This document shows, one piece after another, positions 1 through 6,829 of a stretch of DNA of 16,657 nt (positions are counted from its first letter, which is position 1; each line of letters starts with the position of its first letter). The notes under the pieces are model-generated. The model ran no database searches and was not told the origin of the DNA. It worked only from the letters and a program-made list of their open reading frames with translations. The stretch is taken from NCBI RefSeq assembly GCF_938030685.1, contig NZ_CALHHX010000105.1, positions 1-16,657 on the forward strand, given 5' to 3'. Source of the stretch: an uncultured Campylobacter sp. (GTDB lineage: Bacteria > Campylobacterota > Campylobacteria > Campylobacterales > Campylobacteraceae). The position numbers were made by a program, and so were the translations under genes.

Positions 1-2541
1 GATATTTTTTCGGTAGGGAGCGAAAGCGCGGTTAGAATTCTGCTCGACGGCGAGACGGTCGAGAGTATCAGGCGCTTTGACATCGCGACGCAAAAAAGCG
101 AAAAAGATGAGCTTTCGCAAGCCGAGATAGCGCCGTTTTTGGCAAATTTAAGCGAGGACGAGTTTGAGAGCGTGAGCGAAAAGATATCGCGCGCAGATAG
201 CGACGCGCTAGCGCGCGATCTGGGCTCGCTCGGGTTTTGGTTCATCGAGGGCTTTGTAGATTACACGAGCGCGTTTGATTGCATCTTGCTGCACGAGATC
301 AAAAAGGATGAAATTTTTTCCGAGCGCAATTTGGATTTTTTAGACGCGATCGAGGTACTGCCCGCGGCGCGTAAATTTAAAGACCTCGCGGTGACGCCGT
401 CGCAGGAATTTTTTGAATTTCACCGCAGCGATGCTATCACGCTGATCGCGCGAAACGACGCTCTGCTCGCGCCCTTTGATCTTGGCGGATTTAGCAATAT
501 CGAAATTTTACGCGAGGATTTCGTCGTAAATTTAATAAGCGCCGAGCGGATCATCCTTTCGCTAAACAAAGCGGCGCCTAAAAAGCGCGTGCGAAGATCG
601 AGCCTGGTTCTGGATGAGCTAAACGTGGGCGATTTTGTCGTGCACGAAGATCACGGTATCGCTAAATTTAACGGGCTTGAGCTTATCGAGGTAATGGGGC
701 GCAGCAAGGAGTTCGTATCCCTGCTCTACGAGGGCGGCGACAAACTGCTGCTACCGGTAGAGTACCTAAACAAGATCGATCGCTACGTCGCAAGCGGCGG
801 CGCGGTGAGCTTGGATCATCTGGGCAGGGCGAGCTTTTGCAAAATCAAGGAGCGAGTGCGCGAAAAGCTCTTTGCGATCGCTTCAAAGATCATCGCGCTG
901 GCTGCCAAGCGCGAGCTGGTGCGGGGGCTCGTCATCAAAAACGAAAGTGCGGACTATGCGAAATTTTTAAGCGCGAGCGGATTTAGTTACACGAGCGATC
1001 AGCAAAAGGCGGTAAGCGCGATTTTGGCGGATCTGCAAAGCGGCAAGGTGATGGACCGCCTGCTTAGCGGCGACGTGGGCTTTGGAAAGACCGAGGTTGC
1101 GATGAATGCGATCTTTGCCTGCATTCGCAGCGGGCATTCGGTGCTGTTTTTCGTGCCTACGACGCTGCTTAGCTCTCAGCATTACGCCACGCTTAGCGAG
1201 CGTTTTAGGGAGTTTGAAATTCCTGTTTTCAAGCTCGATCGCTTTAGCAGCGCGAGGCAAAAGAGTGAAATTTTAAAGCGCCTGCAAAGCGGCGAGGCGA
1301 TCGTCGTAGTCGGCACGCACTCTCTTTTAAATTTAAACCCCATAAATTTGGGGCTCATAATCATCGATGAGGAGCATAAATTCGGCGTTAAGCAAAAGGA
1401 GCGGCTCAAAGAGAAAAGCGCTGCCTCGCACCTGCTTAGTATGTCTGCAACGCCGATACCGCGCAGCCTGAATATGGCGCTAAGCTCGATCAAAAGCTAT
1501 TCTACGCTGCTTAGCCCGCCGCAGGACCGCCTGGACGTGCGCACCTTCGTCAAGCAGTGGGACGAAAAGATCATAAAAGAGGCGATCTCGCGCGAGCTGC
1601 GACGCGGCGGGCAGATCTTTTACGTCCACAACCACATCGCGACGATGCAAAGCGCCAAAAAGAAGCTGCTTGAAATTTTGCCGAGCCTTAAAATTCTAAT
1701 TTTGCACTCCAAAATCGATGCTAAAACTACGGAGGATGAAATTTTAAAATTTGTAGCGGGCGGATACGATCTGCTGCTTTGTACCAGCATCGTAGAAAGC
1801 GGCATTCACATGCCGCGCGTAAATACGATCATCGTCGAAAACGCTGATAAATTCGGTATCGCCGATCTGCATCAGCTGCGCGGCCGCGTCGGACGCAGTA
1901 ACAAACAGGGCTTTTGCTACTTTTTGATCGAGGATAAAACCGCCCTTACGCAAGACGCGCTAAAGAGGCTCGTAGCGCTTGAGAGCAACTCGTTTTTGGG
2001 CAGCGGCTCGGTGTTAGCGTATCACGATCTTGAAATTCGAGGCGGCGGAAATTTGCTCGGAGAGGCACAGAGCGGGCATATCGAAGCGATCGGCTACTCG
2101 CTTTATCTAAAGATGCTCGAAGAAGAAATCGGCAAGCTGCTAAGCAGAAAGAGCGCCGCTGCAAGCGTGGAGCTTAAAATTTCCGTAAATGCCTTTTTAA
2201 ACTCGGAATTTATCAGAGAGGATCGCCTGCGGCTGGATCTTTATAGGCGGCTTAGTAAGTGCGCCGAGGCGAGCGAAGTGCTTGAAATTTTCGGCGAGAT
2301 CGAGGATCGCTTCGGGCGCGCGGACATTTACACTAAGCAATTCATCGACGTGATGATGGTTAAGGTTTTGGCTACGAAGCTTGGTTTGCGCGCGATTTCG
2401 AGTATGGACGAAAATATCTTGATCACCCTTGCAAACGGCGATAAGGTGCGATTAAAGGCGCAGACGCGCGACGATGACGACGTGATAAGCGAAATTTTGA
2501 TCTATCTGCGAAGGGAGCTAAAAAATGCGAACCTGCGATAA
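1..2541 (+). CDS. mfd: Transcription-repair coupling factor Mfd, 5' end missing
   Basis: DNA translocase that removes RNA polymerase stalled at lesions and recruits UvrA for nucleotide excision repair. The frame is open from base 1, and residues before the TTG at 139 already match the UvrB-like module of Mfd (R-I-L-L-D-G-E-T-V-E-S-I-R), so that TTG is not the start. The window holds 846 residues; the family is usually about 1000 in this group, so roughly the first 130-150 are missing. The CarD-like RNA-polymerase-interaction domain lies around 600-830 (G-D-F-V-V-H-E-D-H-G). Helicase motifs are intact: Walker A GDVGFGKT at 1069-1092, DEEH at 1366-1377, SATPIPRS from 1444, and the motif VI arginines in RGRVGR at 1879-1896. 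The UvrA-binding C-terminal domain follows. The stop overlaps the next gene by 17 bases. The identification is secure. Confidence 0.97.
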   Translation, partial: DIFSVGSESAVRILLDGETVESIRRFDIATQKSEKDELSQAEIAPFLANLSEDEFESVSEKISRADSDALARDLGSLGFWFIEGFVDYTSAFDCILLHEIKKDEIFSERNLDFLDAIEVLPAARKFKDLAVTPSQEFFEFHRSDAITLIARNDALLAPFDLGGFSNIEILREDFVVNLISAERIILSLNKAAPKKRVRRSSLVLDELNVGDFVVHEDHGIAKFNGLELIEVMGRSKEFVSLLYEGGDKLLLPVEYLNKIDRYVASGGAVSLDHLGRASFCKIKERVREKLFAIASKIIALAAKRELVRGLVIKNESADYAKFLSASGFSYTSDQQKAVSAILADLQSGKVMDRLLSGDVGFGKTEVAMNAIFACIRSGHSVLFFVPTTLLSSQHYATLSERFREFEIPVFKLDRFSSARQKSEILKRLQSGEAIVVVGTHSLLNLNPINLGLIIIDEEHKFGVKQKERLKEKSAASHLLSMSATPIPRSLNMALSSIKSYSTLLSPPQDRLDVRTFVKQWDEKIIKEAISRELRRGGQIFYVHNHIATMQSAKKKLLEILPSLKILILHSKIDAKTTEDEILKFVAGGYDLLLCTSIVESGIHMPRVNTIIVENADKFGIADLHQLRGRVGRSNKQGFCYFLIEDKTALTQDALKRLVALESNSFLGSGSVLAYHDLEIRGGGNLLGEAQSGHIEAIGYSLYLKMLEEEIGKLLSRKSAAASVELKISVNAFLNSEFIREDRLRLDLYRRLSKCAEASEVLEIFGEIEDRFGRADIYTKQFIDVMMVKVLATKLGLRAISSMDENILITLANGDKVRLKAQTRDDDDVISEILIYLRRELKNANLR

Positions 2542-3508
2542 AAATATCAAAAAAAGTGCGAGCAAAAGCGGGAGCGAAAAGTTAAATTTAGACGCGGCGA
2601 GCGGTTTAAATTTAGCGTCGCAAGCCGCCCTAAAAAGCGCGCAGAGCGGCGCCGGCGAGCAAATTTATTTCAGCGATTTTAGCGCGATTGATTGGCGTGC
2701 GGTGCAGGTCGCCGTTTTTCGCGCGAATAAAAAGGCGCTAAAGATCGTCCGTGATATCGATTTTACCGAACTTGACGCGCTCGTGGGGCTAGAGAGCCAA
2801 AAATCGGCTCTTGTAAAAAACACAGACGCCTTCCTGCGCGGCCGTAGCGCTAACCACGCGCTGCTATGGGGCGAGAGCGGCTGCGGCAAATCAAGTCTTG
2901 CGAAGGCGGTTTTTTCTAAATTTATCCCGCAGGGCCTTAAGATCATCGAGATCGGCAGGGACTATCTGGGCTATCTCGTGGATATAATCGACGCGATTCG
3001 CGAAACTAGCTTTAAATTTATCATCTTTTGTGATGACTTGAGCTTTGAGCTCGGCGAGAGCGGTTACAAGCACCTAAAACCGCTACTTGAAGGCTCACTG
3101 GAGCGCGCGCCGCGCAACGTGCTGATGTATGCGACATCCAACCGCCGCCACATCGTAGGCGAATGCGCAAGCGATAACGACGCCGCGCAGATAAGCCGCG
3201 GCGAGCTGCACCTAAGCGACGCGGCGAACGAGCGAATCAGCCTGAGCGAGCGCTTCGGGCTACAGTTAAGCTTTTACGGCGGGAGCATGCGGGAGTATTT
3301 AGGGATCGTAGATGCCTATTTTGCGGCTGCGAAAGATATGAGCGCGGCGGAATTTCGCCTAAGCTTTGCCGCAAATTTAGACGAGCTGCACGCAAAGGCG
3401 CGTGAGTTTGCGATGCTTCGCGCAAGCCGCAGCGGCCGCGCGGCAAAGCAGTTTTTCTTGAGCTTTGGCGAGGAATTTTTTGCAAATTTAAAAGGTGGCG
3501 GCATATGA
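2525..3508 (+). CDS. DUF815-family AAA+ ATPase
   Basis: A 327-residue predicted ATPase whose cellular role is not established. The first ~45 residues are low-complexity and Ala/Ser/Leu-rich. The DUF815 core begins near residue 80 (L-D-A-L-V-G-L-E-S-Q-K). Walker A is GESGCGKSS at 116-124, Walker B is FIIFCDD at 165-171, and a sensor-1-like YATSNRRH lies at 202-209. There is no signal peptide or membrane segment, so it is probably cytoplasmic. The ATG at 2525 lies inside the end of mfd, with a good ribosome binding site AAGGGAG at 2511-2517; translation is therefore likely coupled to mfd. The stop overlaps the next small ORF as ATGA. Its position between mfd and a DNA glycosylase gene hints at a DNA-related role, but that is inference only. 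Family assignment rests on motif order and spacing. Confidence 0.88.
   Translation: MRTCDKNIKKSASKSGSEKLNLDAASGLNLASQAALKSAQSGAGEQIYFSDFSAIDWRAVQVAVFRANKKALKIVRDIDFTELDALVGLESQKSALVKNTDAFLRGRSANHALLWGESGCGKSSLAKAVFSKFIPQGLKIIEIGRDYLGYLVDIIDAIRETSFKFIIFCDDLSFELGESGYKHLKPLLEGSLERAPRNVLMYATSNRRHIVGECASDNDAAQISRGELHLSDAANERISLSERFGLQLSFYGGSMREYLGIVDAYFAAAKDMSAAEFRLSFAANLDELHAKAREFAMLRASRSGRAAKQFFLSFGEEFFANLKGGGI
3490..3497 (+). promoter_or_regulatory. Ribosome binding site of the 41-codon ORF
   Basis: The sequence AAAAGGTGG lies near the end of the DUF815 gene, about seven bases before the ATG at 3505. It resembles a Shine-Dalgarno site and is the main signal that the small frame is translated. 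Confidence 0.5.
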
Positions 3509-3630
3509 ATACAGCGTGCGAATTTAAATTTGGCGTAAATTTTATCGCAGTGTTAGAGCGCACGCAAAAAATCGCCGCCGCCGCGCGAAATTTTAGAAAC
3601 TATGCCAGAAATTTCGGAGGCGTGAGATGA
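3505..3630 (+). CDS. Small hypothetical protein, 41 residues
   Basis: Unrecognised short ORF filling the gap between the DUF815 ATPase and the glycosylase gene. It starts MNTACEFKFG and ends RNFGGVR: basic, one cysteine, Ala/Arg/Asn-rich in the second half, with no signal peptide or clear membrane segment. Its ATG overlaps the upstream TGA as ATGA at 3505-3508, and its own TGA overlaps the downstream ATG as ATGA at 3627-3630. A Shine-Dalgarno-like AAAGGTGG precedes it. The double ATGA arrangement is typical of translationally coupled genes, and is the reason for calling it. It could instead be a chance open frame in a short spacer, or the remnant of a longer gene. No function can be assigned. 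Confidence 0.5.
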   Translation: MNTACEFKFGVNFIAVLERTQKIAAAARNFRNYARNFGGVR

Positions 3631-4325
3631 GCGCTACCGAGCTTTTTATCGCGCTTTTTCGCGCCGTGGAAATCAAAGATTTTCGCTGGTGGCCCGCGTT
3701 TGGAAGCTTTGAAGTGGTCGTGGGGGCGATTTTGATCCAAAATACGGCGTGGCGCAATGCCGATGCGGCACTGCAAAACCTGCGCAGCAAGGAGCTTTTG
3801 AGCTTAGAAAGCATCGCCGGGCTAGAGGAAGCGGAGCTTGCGGAGATCATCAAAGTAAGCGGATTTTATAATCAAAAAGCGAGACGCTTAAGCTTGCTTT
3901 GCAAAGCAATAATCGCGGATTTTGGGGATTTTGAGAGCTTTAAAGTGCGCGTTAGCCGCGAGTGGCTGCTAACGCGCAAAGGGATCGGCGCGGAGAGCTG
4001 CGATGCGATCTTGTGCTACGCGTGCGAGCGTGCGGTGATGGTCGCGGACAGCTATTCGGCGCGGCTGCTTGGGGCTTTAGGCTATGAGTTTGAAAGCTAC
4101 GACGAGCTTAGCGCGTGGCTCGGCGAGCTGGAATTTGGGCGGATCTATGAGTTTGTAAATTCCGCTAATTTTCTCTGCGATGTGGCGGCAAAAGCAGGAA
4201 AGCTAGAGAACGAAAACGGCGTGTATGCGCTATTTCACGGCCTCATCGTGGAATTTTGTAAAGCGCATTTGAAAGGTAAAATTTTTGATGATTTTGCGAT
4301 AGAATTTTTTGATAATTTAAAATAA
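3627..4325 (+). CDS. magIII: HhH-GPD DNA glycosylase, MagIII-like (3-methyladenine)
   Basis: Base-excision-repair glycosylase of the endonuclease III superfamily, 232 residues. The helix-hairpin-helix lies at about 115-134 (K-G-I-G-A-E-S-C-D-A-I-L), followed by V-M-V-A-D-S-Y with the expected catalytic aspartate at D141. In endonuclease III the HhH carries a catalytic lysine; here that position is glutamate (E123), as in monofunctional glycosylases. The C-terminal four-cysteine iron-sulfur motif is also absent. Both features, and the length, match the Helicobacter MagIII family, which excises 3-methyladenine; this is a family-based inference and other alkylated bases are possible. The start at 3627 has GGAGG at 3616-3620 and overlaps the upstream small ORF as ATGA. 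It is the last gene of the repair block. 'Endonuclease III' would be a likely but less accurate automatic name. Confidence 0.85.
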   Translation: MSATELFIALFRAVEIKDFRWWPAFGSFEVVVGAILIQNTAWRNADAALQNLRSKELLSLESIAGLEEAELAEIIKVSGFYNQKARRLSLLCKAIIADFGDFESFKVRVSREWLLTRKGIGAESCDAILCYACERAVMVADSYSARLLGALGYEFESYDELSAWLGELEFGRIYEFVNSANFLCDVAAKAGKLENENGVYALFHGLIVEFCKAHLKGKIFDDFAIEFFDNLK

Positions 4326-4475
4326 ATCTTAGCCGGCTTTAAAGCAAAGAACATTCTATACCATCCAAGTAGCGACAAATAGGTGATTTTATGTATTGTT
4401 AAGCGCCGATATAGCAAAATTTAATTAAAATTACGGCGATAAATTTGGTTAAAAAATCGATATTTAGGGGAGTTT
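4326..4475 (+). other. Intergenic junction between repair block and polysaccharide locus
   Basis: This is the only real gap between genes in the window, 150 bases and AT-rich. It holds the ribosome binding site of wecB (AGGGGAG at 4466-4472, before ATG 4476). A small inverted repeat, CGCCG at 4404-4408 and CGGCG at 4434-4438, flanks an AT-rich near-palindrome. No hairpin followed by a T-run was found, so no intrinsic terminator can be called. A promoter for the polysaccharide operon is expected here. TATA-like stretches exist (for example around 4356-4362 and 4408-4414), but none has a convincing partner element. Confidence 0.4.
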
Positions 4476-5612
4476 ATGACGAAAAGAAAAATTTTGATAG
4501 TATTTGGGACGCGTCCAGAGGCCATTAAGATGGCTCTATTGATAAAGGAATTTCAAAAGCACGCGGAATTTGAAGTGAAAGTTTGCGTCACGGCGCAGCA
4601 CAGACAGATGCTCGATCAGGTGCTGGAATTTTTTGAGATCAAGCCTGATTTTGATCTAAATTTAATGAAGCAGGCTCAGGATCTGTACGATGTGACATCG
4701 GGGGTGTTGCTTGGTATGCGCGATGTATTTGGCGAATATACCCCAGACATCGTGTTTGTGCATGGAGATACGACTACTACTTATGCCGTTTCTTTGGCGG
4801 CGTATTATCAAAAGATAGACGTTGCTCACGTAGAAGCTGGACTTAGGACGCATGATATCTATTCGCCGTTTCCTGAAGAGATAAATAGGCAGATGACGGG
4901 GCTCATAGCTAAATATCACTTCGCGCCGACTGCCGATGCGAGAGACAATCTCTTAAAAGAAGGCAAAGATTCAAAAAATATAATCGTTAGCGGCAACACC
5001 GTAATAGACGCGCTTTTGTGGACGATAGATAAAATCGAAAACAACGAGCTGCTAAAAAATAAAATTTTATCCTTTATAAACGCCAAACATAAGCTTAGTG
5101 ATAGAAGATTTATTCTCGTTACAGGACACAGACGAGAGAATTTTGGAGAAGGCTTTGTTAATATTTGTGAGGCTTTACGTGAAATAGCGCTAAAAAACGA
5201 AAATATCGACATCGTTTATCCCGTGCATCTAAATCCAAATGTAAGAAAGCCTGTAGGAGAAATTTTATCGGGCATTTCGAATATATTTTTAATCGATCCG
5301 CTAGAGTATGATAGTTTCGTCTATCTCATGAGCAAGGCATATCTGATAGTAACCGATAGTGGCGGCATCCAAGAGGAGGCGCCGAGCCTGTGCAAGCCCG
5401 TTTTAGTTATCAGAGAAACTACCGAAAGACCTGAAGGGATAAGAGCAGGATGTGTGAAGCTTATCGGTACCAAGCGCGAAAATATCATAAAAGAGGTGCA
5501 AAAATTATTAAATTTAAAAGATGAATATGATAAAATGAGTAAAAGTACAAGTCCGTATGGCGACGGTAAAGCTTGTAAAAAAATACTGGAATTTTTAAAA
5601 GGAATATTATGA
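4476..5612 (+). CDS. wecB: UDP-N-acetylglucosamine 2-epimerase, non-hydrolysing
   Basis: Converts UDP-GlcNAc to UDP-ManNAc reversibly in the cytoplasm, the first step to UDP-ManNAcA. At 378 residues it has the usual length and two-domain GT-B-like fold. Visible family signatures are GTRPEAIKM at 11-19, HGDTTTT at 97-102 with active-site D98, HVEAGLRT at 118-125 with E120, PEEINR around 133-138, TGHRRENFG at 217-224 with H218, and DSGGIQEE at 294-301 followed by RETTERPEG. All catalytic residues known from the E. coli enzyme have counterparts. It opens the polysaccharide operon, has a strong ribosome binding site, and overlaps wecC by four bases (ATGA). The pairing with wecC argues for the non-hydrolysing WecB class rather than the hydrolysing NeuC type used for sialic acids. 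Confidence 0.95.
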   Translation: MTKRKILIVFGTRPEAIKMALLIKEFQKHAEFEVKVCVTAQHRQMLDQVLEFFEIKPDFDLNLMKQAQDLYDVTSGVLLGMRDVFGEYTPDIVFVHGDTTTTYAVSLAAYYQKIDVAHVEAGLRTHDIYSPFPEEINRQMTGLIAKYHFAPTADARDNLLKEGKDSKNIIVSGNTVIDALLWTIDKIENNELLKNKILSFINAKHKLSDRRFILVTGHRRENFGEGFVNICEALREIALKNENIDIVYPVHLNPNVRKPVGEILSGISNIFLIDPLEYDSFVYLMSKAYLIVTDSGGIQEEAPSLCKPVLVIRETTERPEGIRAGCVKLIGTKRENIIKEVQKLLNLKDEYDKMSKSTSPYGDGKACKKILEFLKGIL

Positions 5613-6808
5613 AAAAAGTTTGCATCTTAGGTCTTGGGTATATAGGGTTGCCGACAGCAGCAATTTTGGCAAATAGGGGCTATAAAATCCATGGCGTTGA
5701 CGTGGTGCAGAGCGTTGTGGATACGATCAATCAGGGTAAAATTCATATCGTCGAGCCGGAACTAGATGTATTTGTTAAAAAAGCAGTGCAGAGCGGAAAT
5801 TTAAAAGCAGACGTTAAGCCTGATTTCGCAGACGTTTTTATCATAGCTGTTCCGACGCCGTTTCGAGACGGATACGTGCCAAATATCGATTATGTCATAA
5901 GTGCGGCAAAATCTATAATACCATACGTAAAAGACGATAATATGGTCGTTTTAGAATCCACTTCACCGGTAGGTACTACCGAAAAGATAGGTGAAATTTT
6001 AAAAAATGGCGGTGTTGATATTTCTAAAATTTATATCGCTCATTGCCCGGAGAGAGTTTTGCCGGGTAAAATTTTAAAAGAGCTTACGCAAAACGATAGA
6101 ATCGTAGGCGGAACTACAAAAATTGCTACTAAAAAAATAGCGGAATTTTACGCAGAATTCGTAGAAGGCGAAGTTTTACAGACTGACTCAAAAACTGCAG
6201 AGATGTCAAAGCTTACAGAGAATTCTTTCCGCGACGTAAACATAGCCTTTGCAAACGAACTTAGCATTTTGTGCGATAAATTCGGTATTAACGCCTGGGA
6301 GCTTATCTCGCTAGCAAACCGCCATCCGCGAGTTAATATTTTAAGCCCGGGCTGCGGCGTAGGTGGGCACTGCATAGCGGTCGATCCATGGTTTATAGTG
6401 CATGCGGGCGGCTACGAAGCGAGGCTGATCAAATCCGCAAGAGAAGTCAATGATCACAAAGCTGAATGGTGTATAGAAAAGATCAAAAACGCCGCTTTGA
6501 AATTTGAGCTACAAAACGGCAGAAAGCCCAAAGTCGCGTGCATGGGGCTTGCTTTTAAGCCAGACATCGACGATTTGCGAGAGTCGCCTGCGCTAAATAT
6601 AACCAGACGCCTGATCGCAGACGGCGTCGATGTGATCGCCGTAGAGCCCAATATCAAGGCTCACAAAGATTTTGAGATAGTGGATTATAAAAAGGCTATT
6701 GAAATTTCGGATATTATCGTATTCTTGGTCGGACATAAGGAATTTAAAGGGCTAAAAATAGAAAAAGAAGTTTTGGATTTTTGCGGTGCGCGAAATACTA
6801 ATATTTAA
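5609..6808 (+). CDS. wecC: UDP-N-acetyl-D-mannosamine dehydrogenase
   Basis: NAD-dependent oxidation of UDP-ManNAc to UDP-ManNAcA, a charged precursor for surface glycans. The 399-residue protein has an N-terminal Rossmann fold (ILGLGYIGLPTA at 6-17, acidic D31 after the second strand), VPTPF at 81-85, and ESTSPVGTT at 116-124. HCPERVLPG at 145-153 follows, then SKLTENSFRD from 200, and the catalytic-cysteine motif PGCGVGGHCIAVDP with Cys255. This motif, with histidine before the cysteine, is typical of WecC-type rather than UDP-glucose dehydrogenases. Translation is probably coupled to wecB (ATGA overlap), with AAAAGGA at 5597-5603. A related UDP-GalNAc or UDP-GlcNAc dehydrogenase specificity cannot be ruled out from sequence alone, but the adjacent epimerase favours ManNAc. 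Confidence 0.93.
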   Translation: MKKVCILGLGYIGLPTAAILANRGYKIHGVDVVQSVVDTINQGKIHIVEPELDVFVKKAVQSGNLKADVKPDFADVFIIAVPTPFRDGYVPNIDYVISAAKSIIPYVKDDNMVVLESTSPVGTTEKIGEILKNGGVDISKIYIAHCPERVLPGKILKELTQNDRIVGGTTKIATKKIAEFYAEFVEGEVLQTDSKTAEMSKLTENSFRDVNIAFANELSILCDKFGINAWELISLANRHPRVNILSPGCGVGGHCIAVDPWFIVHAGGYEARLIKSAREVNDHKAEWCIEKIKNAALKFELQNGRKPKVACMGLAFKPDIDDLRESPALNITRRLIADGVDVIAVEPNIKAHKDFEIVDYKKAIEISDIIVFLVGHKEFKGLKIEKEVLDFCGARNTNI

Positions 6809-6829
6809 TATTTTTTAAGGTTATAGTCA

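Noticed and set aside
967..2164. Several minus-strand open frames across mfd
   Set aside because: All are opposite conserved helicase motifs of mfd; they are shadows caused by GC-rich codon usage.
139..2541. TTG at 139 as the start of mfd
   Set aside because: The frame is open from base 1 and its upstream residues match the UvrB-like part of Mfd, so the gene simply enters from outside the window.
3237..3563. 108-codon minus-strand frame spanning the end of the DUF815 gene and the small ORF
   Set aside because: Arg/Ser-rich with no family resemblance, and it runs against two coupled plus-strand frames.
3627..4325. Annotation as endonuclease III (nth)
   Set aside because: The catalytic lysine position in the HhH is glutamate and the C-terminal iron-sulfur cysteines are missing; MagIII fits better.
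4328..4342. AGCCGGCT palindrome after magIII as a terminator
   Set aside because: The stem is four pairs with no loop and has no following T-run.
6800..6816. AT inverted repeat followed by T-run between wecC and the oxidoreductase gene, as a terminator
   Set aside because: The possible stem is only A-T pairs (AATAT/ATATT) and too weak, and the next gene follows within 21 bases in the same operon.
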